Positions 9,127 through 20,600 of a stretch of DNA of 64,000 nt are shown piece after piece. Location of the stretch: positions 558,001 through 622,000 of the forward strand of contig MU008165.1 of assembly GCA_010909165.1 (NCBI GenBank), in the 5' to 3' direction. Within the stretch, counting starts at the first letter, position 1; the number at the start of each line of letters is the position of its first letter. Below the pieces are notes generated by a model, which made no database searches, was not told the origin of the DNA, and worked only from the letters and a program-made list of their open reading frames with translations. Source of the stretch: Anthoceros angustus. Taxonomy: Eukaryota; Streptophyta; Anthocerotopsida; Anthocerotales; Anthocerotaceae. A program made the translations under genes and the position numbers.

Positions 9127-10296
9127 ATGATGGTTGTGGGAGCACTGGCGTCGGAGGTGCAGCTGGTGGAAGATGCATGCGAGGAAACAATGCTACTGTG
9201 GGGCTTGGAGCAGCCAACCTTAGCAGCCCCGAATGCGTTCGTGAGCCATACGTCGCTGCTCCTGCAGCTGGATGCGTGCGGCCACAACCTCCACATCGAG
9301 CAAGCCCCGGCTTCCATGGTCTCTGCTCCATTTATCATTGTGGAAATGCAAATTCCAATGCTTGAATCAGTTGAGTTCACATCTCCTGCTACGAATTTGT
9401 GGCAGCACAAACCAGGGGTGACAGGAGCTGTCATGTGGGACAGCGGCGTGGTGCTGGCCAAGTTCCTGGAGCACGCGGTGGATTCAGGGCTGCTGCAGGT
9501 GCAAGGGAAGCGGTGTGTGGAGCTGGGAGCTGGCTGTGGACTGGTGGGGTGAGCTGTGTGTGTGTGTTGGCTGGTAGGCGTGATCCAGCCAATGTGTCTT
9601 GCCCTAACTCGCTCTCTCGCAGCTGTGTCGCAGCTCTTTTGGGTGCGCATGTTGTCTTGACGGACCTGCATGACCGCCTGCGTTTGCTGCAAAAGAACGT
9701 GGAGGAGAACGTGAAGCTGTGCGGTAAAGGCTCCGCGTCTGTGGAGCTGCTGGAGTGGGGATGTGAGCTCGAAGGAGACTTGCTGCATCTCACCACAGAT
9801 TATGGTCCGTTTTTTTTTCCCCTACGTGTTTTTCGTCCCTGAGGTACGCAATCAATCCAGCCTTGTAGGTTAGAGTAGGGAGGAGGTTGATTCTGCATTC
9901 ATCTCTGAAATGCAGTGCTTGCTTCCGATGTCATCTACAATGAGGACGTGGTTCCCGATTTGTTGCACACACTGCGAGCTTTGTGCAAACACACGGGTGC
10001 AACTGTATTCCTAGCAGGAGAGCTTCGAAACGGTTGGCCGGGATTCCAGCTTTCCTTTCATGTCATGTCAGGCTGTGTAATAAACTCTAGGAGAGACAGG
10101 CTTACGATACGTCCCGTGCAATGCAGATGCCGTTCTGGAGTGTTTTTTCGAGCTGGCCTTGAAGGACTTCGTTATTGGACGGATTCCGAAGGCATTGTGG
10201 CATCCAGACTTCATAAGTTCCCGTGTGGCGCTTTATGTGCTCGCCCGCAGAGGCAGGGAACAAAGTGTGGAAGCCATGTCAACTGAAACTTTATAA
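9127..10296 (+). CDS. METTL21-like protein-lysine methyltransferase (Methyltransf_16), 4 exons
   Basis: Exons 9127-9548, 9623-9804, 9916-10032 and 10127-10296 join in frame to 296 residues ending STETL. The introns are 74, 111 and 94 bp with GT-AG ends; the second donor is GTCCGT, a weak consensus. Family signatures in order: TGAVMWDSGVVLAKFLEH, SAM-binding motif I CVELGAGCGLVG (split by intron 1), VVLTDL, the Asp-containing VLASDVIYNEDVVPDLL, and a C-terminal ISSRVALYVLARRG. Proteins of this family methylate lysines on chaperones or translation factors in the cytosol; the substrate cannot be told here. I chose ATG 9127; a second in-frame ATG follows at 9130. It is divergent to PPR gene C and otherwise unrelated to it. 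Confidence 0.85.
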
Positions 10297-11582
10297 GAAT
10301 ATTGTATAAAAGCTGGCTGGTATCCGCCACAGCTTTCACGGCAAGAATCGGACATTTCATTTGATCCGTGTGAACTTTGAAACACTTGGCTGCAACTTCT
10401 TGCTGGATGGAAGAGTGAGGGGGTTCCATGAGTTCTTTCGCGATGCCGCAATCCGCCAGAGCACGCCATTCGCCAGCAGCACCATGTGCATGGCATCCTG
10501 CATAGTTTCATTGGCCTTAGAGAACTACCCAATGGGAAACCATATGGACCCCATGACCCTACTTTACATACACAATTACCAAAGTATGGCACTACTGGTG
10601 GCCTATCTCTAGTTCTCCCTTTACATAGCATCATGTGCCATTATCCCATGCCATCCACATTGGCCTACTCCTGAGGAAGTAACTTGGTTGTAGCTTTGGA
10701 AGTGATCATCGTCGTTAGTTATAAGTGTACAAACCACGCCAGGATCACATCGTCCTCCTCCAATTTTTCCTTCAAACCCTTGAACAATGTCTCATTACAT
10801 ACGTCAACGCCCTCATTACGCAGTTGCTCATCCCCACCTCGCCAATTTCAAATCCCACCAGCTCATCGAGGATCAGCCTCCAAAACAGCCAGGATGCGGA
10901 CTTCCCGAGCTCAAGCTGCCACTTCCTGTCTCTTCCTGCATGGAACCTTTCAATATCGAAAGGCCTGCATGTTTGCCATGGCAGATAAACGAGGGTGTGC
11001 ACGTGGGCTACGGGAAAAGAGATATGGCGAGCATAAGGGCGTGGAGCGGGAGGACGTGAGAAGAGGAAGGGAGAACCGATGCGGGAGCATGATAGGAGAG
11101 AGAGCGTGGCCAACGCGAGGAGAGAGGTTGACTCGGAATGTCAACTGATAAACTGATAACTTTATAGTAATAAAAGTAATTATTATAAGTAAAATTTGCC
11201 TTCAAATTTTAAATTCCAGTTTTTCACTCTCTTTCATTTCAAGGTAATCAAGTGTCTATGAAGATATGGCTCTCAAGTGTGGCACCAAACTATGCTTGCA
11301 TGCAAACTTTCTACCCTCCCTCAAGCTAATCAAGTGTCTATGCACATTAAAGTGTGGCACCAAGCCATGCTTGCATCCCATTGTCAGAGAATATTTTTGT
11401 ACCTAGGGTTAGGCTTTGTCACATTAGGCTTTGCTCGGAATGCACATGGACGCTAGGATGGTCGCTATCATGGTTTGGGCATGATCTAGACACGATTTTG
11501 CTCGAGGGAAGCCTAGTATCCACTGTAGGCTCTTTGAATTGTCGGGAATGAAAGACGAAGTATCTCCAAACCCTTCGACCTA
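10297..11582 (+). other. Intergenic, no gene recognised; one direct repeat
   Basis: No convincing coding signal: short frames here lack recognisable motifs and overlap each other. At about 11240-11375 a phrase containing AATCAAGTGTCTATG and GTGTGGCACCAA occurs twice, about 85 bp apart. The right end adjoins the transposon terminus at 11583. Confidence 0.4.
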
Positions 11583-11790
11583 CACTACTAGAAAATGAGG
11601 GTTTTTACAACAGTTTTTCTAGCGAGTGTAATAATGTGCCGTTGTAAAACAGCGTTGTTTTGTAAACCGATTTTTATAACGGGTGTTGTAATGTGGCGTT
11701 GTAAAACGGCGTTGTTTTGTAACGGGTGTGCTTCATGACATTGTAAAATTGTTGACATAGCCAATTCCAGCGCCACGTCATTAAAGTGGT
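11583..11790 (+). mobile_element. CACTA (En/Spm-like) transposon end with subterminal repeats
   Basis: CACTACTAGAAAA at 11583-11595 matches the terminal inverted repeat of plant CACTA elements. It is followed by many short subterminal motifs in both orientations (ACAACG / CGTTGT, GTTGTAAAAC), as is usual at such ends. The opposite terminus (TTTTCTAGTAGTG) was not found within the next 6 kb, so the element is truncated, rearranged or nested. Confidence 0.65.
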
Positions 11791-12574
11791 GATGTGGCAC
11801 CACATCACCGCCACATCACCAAGTGATGATATGGCATGTTGTTGTTGTTGTCACGTGGCCCTTCATTGCCATGTCATCAGGTGATGATGTGGCATGATTT
11901 GATGACATGGCCCTCATCGCCACATCACCATGTGATGACATGGTGCCCACTGCCATGTGGCACCTAGTCAGCAACCCTTGCCACGTCACCTATTACAACG
12001 CCTCTTACAAAACCATTTATAACATCCCAGTTATCTAAGTTTGAGACGTCTCGGTGCAGGTACAACGCACTTTACAACGGCCTATTTTACAAAACCATCT
12101 ACAATATCCATTACAAAAGGAATTACAACATCTAAGTTTGAGACGTCTCGGTGCGGGTACAACGTACTTTACAAACGACCTATTTTACAAAACCACCTAC
12201 AATATCATAATTACAAAAGAAATTACAACATCTAAGTTTGAGACATCTCGGTGCGGGTACAATGCACTTTACAACGACATATTTTACAAAACCATCTACA
12301 ATATCGCAATTACAAAAGGAATTACAACATTTAAATTACAACGCCCTTTTATGTAATATATGTATGCAGAAAATACCTATATACAGAAATACATAATATT
12401 AGTAACATAAATATATAATTTTCAGCTTCTTTAAATAGGGCATATTTACAACAAATGTTTTACAACGTATTTTTTTGTAAACTTTGTATGCTGCATGCAT
12501 CTTGTTGTGAATTAGTGGGACACACGAGAAATGGAATGCTACTACCAAGTGCAAGTGACTCTAAACCCCGAATG

Positions 12575-13830
12575 AACACACACCCTCACACAAACTCACA
12601 ATTCAACTCACACAAACTCACATTCAACTCACACAAACTCACAGCCCACACAAACTCACACAAACTCACACAAACTCACAAGAACCCACTGGCTCTCACA
12701 GGCTCTCAGGATCAGGCTCACAGGCTCTCAGGATCAGCGCTCACAGGCTCTCACAGGCGAGACTCACAAGCTCTTGCGCTCACAACCTCACAGGATCAGG
12801 CTCACGGCCTCTCATAGTCTCTCGCTCACAGGCTCTCAGGATCAGCGCTCACGGCCTCTCATAGTCTCGCTCACAGGCTCTCACAGGATCAGCGCTCACG
12901 GCTCTCGCTCTCGAGGCTCTCATAGGATCTCATGCTTACAGGCTCGCCCGCTCACAGGCTCACAAGCTCTCGCTCACACACGCTCACAGCTCGGCTCTCG
13001 CTCTCACAGGCTCACAAGCTCACTAGCTCTCACTCTCACTCGAGCTCTTGCTCTCACAAGCTCCACAGTTCTCACGGGTTCATAGGAGCCATTCCCTAGA
13101 CACACAGACTCCCACAAACAAACATTGGGGCCATTCCCCAAACACACAGACTCACAAACATTCGGGCCATTCCCCAACATACGAGACTCACAAACATTGG
13201 GGCCATTACCCTCGACACACACTCACACATTCAACTCACACAAACTCACAACGCCCACACAAACTCACACAAACTCACACAAACTCACAAGAACCCACAC
13301 CTGGCTCTCAGAATCAGCGCTCACAGGCTCTCACGGGATCAGTGCTCACAGCTCTCACAGGCGAGACTCACAAGCTCTTGCGCTCACAACCTCTCAGGAT
13401 CAGCGCTCACGGCCTCTCATAGTCTCGCTCACAGGCTCTCACAGGATCAGCGCTCACGGCTCTCGGGCTCTCGTGCTCTCATAGGATCTCATGCTTACAG
13501 GCTCGCCCGCTCAGGCTCAGAAGCTCTCGCTCTCACAGGCTCACAAGCTCACTAGCTCTCACTCTCACAGGCTCAGAAGCTCTTGCTCTCACAAGCTCAC
13601 AGGTTCTCACAGGTTCATAGGAGCCATTCCCTAGACACACAGACTCCCACAAACAAACATTGGGGCCATTCCCCAAACACACAGACTCACAAACATTCGG
13701 GCCATTCCCCAACATACAGACTCACAAACATTGGGGCCATTACCCTCGACACACACACTCACACAAACATTAGGGCCATTCCCCCAGACACACATACATG
13801 GGACATTCCCCACAAAAAGCCCGCATCAGT
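12575..13830 (+). repeat. Compound minisatellite (copy 1), CACACAAACTCA / GCTCTCACAGGATCAG units
   Basis: Tandem arrays of CACACAAACTCA, then of CTCACAGGCTCTCACAGG and GGATCAGCGCTCAC variants, then units with ATTGGGGCCATTCCCC and ACACAGACTCACAAAC. The whole series occurs nearly twice within this copy (about 12590-13130 and 13215-13790). It is low-complexity DNA; the long open frames here are by-products of the repeats. Confidence 0.8.
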
Positions 13831-13831
13831 A

Positions 13832-14480
13832 TCAATTTCTAAGAGTTTCAAAGGAGCAACTAAAAGAAAGCATCATGAACTCCACCAGAATGAGTGCAAC
13901 ACACATTAATGAATTTTTTGTCAACATCACATATCCTATCTTGTCAGACAACAAAACGAATATCATGGCGACACCAGTATGCAACCGGATTATACATCGT
14001 GGTTGTTGCCCGACAGTGAGAACCATCTATAGCGCCAACCATATTGGGAAGACCCGTGAGTTGCTTGAACTTCAATGTTGTTTGCTCTAATTCCATCCTT
14101 GTAGGCCAATGAACCGTTGGAAAATAATTTTCACGATTGCTTAGTATCTTTGAAATCATAATAGTGTATTGAGCCATAGTCAAAGCTCCTAGTAGGCCCC
14201 ATACATATCTGCAACAATATGAGACGGCAACCCCCTAACAAGACGATAGAGGATCAAGGTAACTGCATATTGGTGTTGAAGAGGCTTCCTAATAGATGTA
14301 CGAAGCATGTTCGAACGTGGTATATTAACCAAACCCAGAAAGTTAGATATGACATTCTTAGGATATAACATTCTACAAGCAAATCACCATTGAGCATCCG
14401 TACCTTAGCTCCAATGCTATGCCATGCTTGCATACGTACATCTCTCCATAATAAGGAAACTTCACCATTCCCTCTTCCGC
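13832..14480 (-). pseudogene. PIF/Harbinger-like transposase remnant, copy 1
   Basis: On the minus strand, fragments read LPNMVGAIDGSH, which resembles the first-Asp motif of the DDE_Tnp_4 nuclease of PIF/Harbinger elements. Upstream pieces read VRGLPSHIVADMYG and MAQYTIMISKIL. Stops and frameshifts separate the pieces and no full nuclease domain is present. It lies within a CACTA-flanked repeat, so it is either nested or captured. Confidence 0.55.
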
Positions 14481-15349
14481 TTCCTAGATGATAATTGCTC
14501 CAAACTGTTCCGAGACTGTGCTCCGAGACTGTTGAACATTCTTGACTCCCCTGTTCAAGTACAGTGGTTGTGCTACCTGGTGATGTGGCACCACATCACC
14601 GCCACATCACCAAGTGATGATATGGCATGTTGTTGTTGTTGTCACGTGGCCCTTCATTGCCATGTCATCGGTGATGATGTGGCATGATTTGATGACATGG
14701 CCTCATCGCCACATCACCATGTGATGACATGGTGCCCACTGCCATGTGGCACCTAGTCAGGAACCCTTGCCACGTCACCTATTACAACGCCTCTTACAAA
14801 ACCATTTATAACATCCCAGTTATCTAAGTTTGAGACGTCTCGGTGCAGGTACAACGCACTTTACAACGGCCTATTTTACAAAACCATCTACAATATCCAT
14901 TACAAAAGGAATTACAACATCTAAGTTTGAGACGTCTCGGTGCGGGTACAACGTACTTTACAACGGCCTATTTTACAAAACCACCTACAATATCATAATT
15001 ACAAAAGAATTACAACATCTAAGTTTGAGACATCTCGTGGTACAATGCACTTTACGACATATTTTACAAAACCATCTACAATATCGCAATTACAAAAGGA
15101 ATTACAACATTTAAATTACAACGCCCTTTTATGTAATATATGTATGCAGAAAATACCTATATACAGAAATACATAATATTAGTAACATAAATATATAATT
15201 TTCAGCTTCTTTAAATAGGGCATATTTACAACAAATGTTTTACAACGTATTTTTTTGTAAACTTTGTATGCTGCATGCATCTTGTTGTGAATTAGTGGGA
15301 CACACGAGAAATGGAATGCTACTACCAAGTGCAAGTGACTCTAAACCCC

Positions 15350-16030
15350 AGAATGAACACACACCCTCACACAAACTCACAAATTCAACTCACACAAACT
15401 CACACATTCAACTCACACAAACTCACAACGGCCCACACAAACTCACACAAACTCACACAAACTCACAAGAACCCACACTGGCTCTCACAGAATCAGGCGC
15501 TCACAGGCTCTCACAGGATCAGGTGCTCACAGGCTCTCACAGGCGAGACTCACAAGCTCTTGCGCTCACAACCTCTCACAGGATCAGGCGCTCACAGCCT
15601 CTCATAGTCTCTCGCGCTCACAGGCTCTCACAGGATCAGGCGCTCACCGGCTCTCAGGCTCTCAGGCTCTCATAGGATCTCATGCTTACAGGCTCGCCCG
15701 CTCACAGGCTCACAAGCTCTCGCTCACACACGCTCACAGGCTCAGAAGCTCTCGCTCTCACAGGCTCACAAGCTCACTAGCTCTCACTCTCACAGGCTCA
15801 GAAGCTCTTGCTCTCACAAGCTCACAGGTTCTCACAGGTTCATAGGAGCCATTCCCTAGACACACAGACTCCCACAAACAAACATTGGGGCCATTCCCCA
15901 AACACAGACTCACAAACATTGGGGCCATTCCCCAACATATGACTCACAAACATTGGGGCCATTACCCTCGACACACACTCACACAAACATTAGGGCCATT
16001 CCCCCAGACACACATACATGGGACATTCCC
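15350..16030 (+). repeat. Compound minisatellite (copy 2), shorter version
   Basis: The same unit types in the same order as at 12575-13830, but only one round of the series is present. This accounts for most of the length difference between the two duplicated segments. Confidence 0.8.
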
Positions 16031-16099
16031 CACAAAAAGCCCGCATCAGTATCAATTTCTAAGAGTTTCAAAGGAGCAACTAAAAGCATCATGAACTCC

Positions 16100-16720
16100 A
16101 CGGAATGAGTGCAACACACATTAATGAATTTTTTGTCAACATCACATATCCTATCTTGTCAGACAACAAAACGAATATCATGGCGACACCAGTATGCAAC
16201 CGGATTATCTGTCCTGTTAAGTTGTGCAGCCAGCTTGATGTGAGAACCATCTATAGCGCCAACCATATTGGGAAGACCCGTGAGTTGCTTGAACTTCAAT
16301 GTTGTTTGCTCTAATTCCATCCTTGTAGGCCAATGAACCAGTCTGGAAAATAATTTTTCCTGATTGCTTAGTATCTTTGAAATCATAATAGTGTATTGAG
16401 CCATAGTCAAAGCTCCTAGTAGGCCCCATACATATCTGCAACAATATGAGACGGCAACCCCCTAACAAGACGATAGAGGATCAAGGTAACTGCATATTGG
16501 TGTTGAAGAGGCTTCCTAATAGATGTACGAAGCATGTTCGAACGTGGTATATTAACCAAACCCAGAAAGTTAGATATGACATTCTTAGGATATAACATTC
16601 TACAAGCAAATCACCATTGAGCATCCGTACCTTAGCTCCAATGCTATGCCATGCTTGCATACGTACATCTCTCCATAATAAGGAAACTTCACCATTCCCT
16701 CTTCCGCTTCCTAGATGATA
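16100..16720 (-). pseudogene. PIF/Harbinger-like transposase remnant, copy 2
   Basis: Duplicate of the 13.8-14.5 kb remnant. It retains LPNMVGAIDGSHIKLAAQLN, a slightly better match to the DDE motif, with the same upstream fragments (VADMYG, RRLVRGLPSHIV-like). Copy 1 has diverged just after the AIDGSH motif. Not functional. Confidence 0.55.
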
Positions 16721-16807
16721 ATTGCTCCAAACTGTTCCGAGACTGTGCTCCGAGACTGTTGAACATTCTTGACTCCCCTGTTCAAGTACAGTGGTTGTGC
16801 TACCTGG

Positions 16808-17684
16808 TGATGCGCTGGATGGGGTGGATCCGCCGCGCACTTTGCAGCTCTAGCTAGACCTGGGGCCAATGCGATTTTTAACCCGTTGACGACTTGTCAC
16901 CAGGATATTCTCCGGAGACAGTGGTGCCGAACAGCTGTTAAAGCACGTGGCCAGGAAGGAGGTTGGGGAGAGCTTGGAGCAGGAGGGTGTCCCAGAAGCT
17001 TCTCAAGCGCGTGGCGTGCAGGCCTATAAAACGTAGGCTGCAGCACGGAGATGTAGGGAGGTGGTGGGATGGTGGGAAGGCTGTCCACCTGATGCAGGTT
17101 TGCTGGAGGTGGAAAGAGGGTCTCCAGATGATGCAGGTAGATGGTAGAGATAGTCTCTTCTGCCCTCGCACGCATAGATACATTGTCATTGAGGTACCTG
17201 TGACTCGCCATGAGGTGTTGTGATCATGCCAGTGCTGGCTTTGTGGATTGGTGACCTGCAGGTGCTTGCAAGCGTGAAGGGCAGTACCCGGCCGGGGGGA
17301 CGTGTGTGAGCGTGTAGGGTGGGATGGGCGTTGCAGTTCCAGTTGCAGTTGCCGGTGGAAGTAAGTGTCAATGTTTGTGCCCATCCGGATGGCTTTGAGC
17401 ATGCGAGGGTGAGTGTTGTCATGACAAGCTTGGAGCGTGCATGCTGATCATGAGCTGCAAGTGGTGTGCCTACAATTGGTGCAGTGCTGCTGATAGTTGT
17501 GGCTGGGGCAGGTTGCCCGGCAGTGGTGCTGATGATAGCTTCGTGTTCCAACGGTGCAGGGGCTTGGCATCCTGTACTGTAGGTTCTCGTCGGAAACGCA
17601 GTGTGTGAATTCGGAGGTGGGGGTACTGGTCCGGAGTCGGATCTTGTAGCCCGGTGGGCCGTGTCAGCAGTGGAGCGAATTGGC
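16808..17684 (+). other. Spacer and likely 5' region of the ROCO gene
   Basis: No gene is recognised. GC content is moderate to high, and there are several overlapping frames on both strands without motifs. The stretch immediately before 17685 is open in the ROCO frame for 28 codons but contains no ATG, so it is probably 5' leader. Confidence 0.4.
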
Positions 17685-20600
17685 ATGGCGGGCTCGGATT
17701 CCGAGGATGCGAATGAGGAGCCGCTTCCTGTTGCGTTGCAGCAGCTTCTGGCCGAGCTGGGCGCCGGCCCATGGCCAGCTAGTGCAGCTCTTGCCTCTTC
17801 ATCCCACACTCCGCCACTGCGCACTGTTCTTGAATACGATCTGAGGGATGACAGGTTCGGGGGCTTCTTCTACCGGCAGATCTGGGCCGCACCGGTGGCT
17901 ACGAAGCGGTGGAGGGAAGTGCGACTGCAGGTGCTCTCTGCCATCGGCCATTGTCCTACTCTCGAAACCATCCGGTTGCGGGGCCAGTATAGAATCGGCG
18001 AGGATGGGCGAGTGGAAGAGGTGGAGGCTCTGTTGGGGGGGCTGGCATCCATATCCGACACCTCCGCCTTACACAAGCTGGATGTTGGAGAATGTAAGGG
18101 TGTGGGCAGCGCGGCTGGATGTGAAGCTTTGGCAGGCCTCCTGCGCGTCAGTCGCACGCTCCACGAGTTGATATTGAAAGCGGTCAATCTGCATGCGGCC
18201 GAGTTGCGGGAGCTGGTGAGCGCACTGAGGGCTGCCCCCCACTCTGCGCTTCGCGTCCTGGACCTGTCATACAACAACGATCTGACGACATGGTGGAAAT
18301 CGGGGGCTGAACATATAGCGGCGCTGCTCGCTCCCGGTGTTTGCCCTTCCTTGCGTGATTTGAACATTATGGGCATCCCCTGGACATTGACAGATGCGAG
18401 AACAATCGGCAAAGCCCTGGCCAGGAACACCACGTTGCAAGGGTTGCAGATGGGTGGTGGTTCTCGAGATTCACAATATGAGGGTATGGGAGAATTGCTT
18501 CGCACCGGATTGGGAGAAATCAGCACTGAGGGAGATGTGACGGTGGGCAATAGATCTGTCATTAGGCTTGTAATTCTTAACATGCCACATGGGTGTGTGG
18601 CAGATCTGAATTTGGTACTACGCACAAATGCTGTGCTGGAAGCCTGCGAGATGAAGGGAAGTTTGGACTTCAGATATGCCAAAGCAGGACTCCGAGTAGA
18701 CAAGGCCATAGCCCTCAAGAAACTGAGTATGGAAGGATATTTTAGCACACGGTTTAGTGATACAGTTTTTACATCCTTAGGGGTCAATACAACTATACAA
18801 ACTCTCAGTATTCTCGGATATAGAAATTTGACTTTGAAAATATTCACTATTCTTATGCGAAGTCTGCATTCGAATGAATCTTTGGAAACCATAGAAATAG
18901 ATGATCAGGAATGGGAAAAGGAAGGGAAAAGTGCATTGTTGAGGGAAATTGTGCGACGTAATAGTCGGCAGGTTGCATATTTACCTGCATTTTATCAGTA
19001 CCACTTCAAATTTGTATTGCCAAAAATGGGTAGATTCTTTCTCTGTGGATCGCCACGAGCAGGTAATAATTCCATCCTTTCCTTTAGAGTATTTCAAGAT
19101 TACTTGCTCTTTGTGAACGACTAATATAATGTCGGTTAAATATTTGTAGGGAAAAGCATAATACGTCGAAGTATGGTCCGCTATTCTCAAAGATGGAGAG
19201 TGGTGCCGACTTGGATGATGGATGTGCGCATGCCGTGGGAGATGACAAAAGGGATAGAAATCGAACATATTTTCGACAATGACGAAGATTTGCAAGTAAG
19301 CATCTGGGATTTAGCTGGCCAAGCTGAATTTCGCATTCTCCATGATTATCTCTTTCCTAATATTCACCAAGCTTGTCTATTTTCATTCGTGTTTAGTCCC
19401 TTTGACCATGAGTTAGGAGATATTATGTCTAACGAACATATTAGCACAAGGTTTGAGGATGAATTGAAGTATTGGCTAACATTTATTGCATCTAATGTCA
19501 AGCAGGGAAGTGTAGTGAGACCGAAATTATTGGTTATAATTACGTACTTAGATAAATTTAAAGAAAAACAACAACTTATTGAAAGTTTATTATACATAAA
19601 AATGCATTATCTAAAAAAAGAGTTTTCAGATTTAATAGATGTAATTCCACATATGAAAATTATCAAGGCTTATTCAATAAAATGCATAAAGAATGTATCA
19701 CTTGAGGTATTTAAAAGCTTAAAAACTTTATGTGAGGACTCAAAAAAAGTTCCATTAATATGTGAGAAATTGGGTAGAGTCTTGATAAAGTGGGTATCCA
19801 AAAATCCTTTTCAACCTTTGATGCGGAAAAAGGAATTTGAAAGCTATTGTGTGCAACAGCTTGAGGAGTTGAATAATTTTACGTCTGGTGACCAAATGAG
19901 ATTGGCAGCTGTCATTTCATCGTATCTTCATGATGTTGGAAAAATTATCCAGTTGAAAAATGAAGATGTAATAGTAATTAATCCTAATTGGATTACTCAC
20001 AACTTTCTAGGTCATCTCATACAATCACGTAGTCCCCTCTTACCCCCTACTACTCAAGGATTTGTAAGACGAGAGCTACTCGAGTCAGTTCTTACTAACT
20101 TTACAAAGGACTATACCGGACTTGAGACTCAAGACTTGGTGAATATTATGTTGGAGTTGGAGTTATGTTACGAGGCACCTCTAGATATGGAAACGCAAGG
20201 GTTTTTCATTCCAACAACCATCAATCAGCAAGCAGGCTCAAGTAGTGAAACATCTCTACAATGGCCAACTGGAGATGAGAATGATGAAAACTATGAGTTT
20301 ATAGGCCGCCGCTTACAATGTCAAGATGTTCGAACTTTCTTCACCGAGGGTTTTTTCCCGAGGTTTCAGGTAAATGTTTTCCTTTTTCTTGCAAATTTTT
20401 TGCGGTGAAGAGGTTGACAAAGGTGATAACTTGTATTTGAATGTTGTACTAACTTTGTTTCTTCTCTTAAGGTGGTCTTGCGAAATCATCTTTTTTCCAA
20501 GGTGGGCTTGGGAATGCAGTCTCATCATTACATCTTTGGCTACAATCTTATTTCCATAGGCTACAATGGTATGGATATCTTAATAGAATACAGCGGTGGA

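Larger units (their letters stand above)
11788..16807 (+). repeat. Two-copy tandem duplication of a 2.2-2.8 kb transposon segment
   Basis: The segment 11788-14580 is repeated as 14581-16807 with near identity at both ends. The junction at 14580 fuses the unit end (GTGGTTGTGCTACCTGG) directly to the unit start (TGATGTGGCACCACATC). Copy 1 is about 560 bp longer because its internal minisatellite is expanded. Each copy holds three roughly 98-bp repeats (12035-12330 and about 14825-15110), a minisatellite, and minus-strand transposase remains. A short palindrome with 10-bp arms, GGTGATGTGG/CCACATCACC, opens each copy. Confidence 0.85.

Noticed and set aside
8943-9788. 281-codon minus-strand frame antisense to the methyltransferase
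   Set aside because: It runs across two confirmed exons and an intron of the plus-strand gene and has no family motif. Only its last 40 codons carry meaning, as the old PPR leader in another frame.
10684-11148. 154-codon plus frame after the methyltransferase
   Set aside because: Overlaps other frames of similar length, has Arg/Gly-rich low-complexity ending and no recognisable domain.
12590-13830. CRISPR-like look of regular short repeats
   Set aside because: Units are contiguous and variable with no unique spacers, in a spliced eukaryotic genome. They are a compound minisatellite.
17870-18892. 340-codon minus-strand frame
   Set aside because: Antisense to ROCO exon 1 in GC-rich DNA; no motif and no start context, while the sense strand has clear LRRs.
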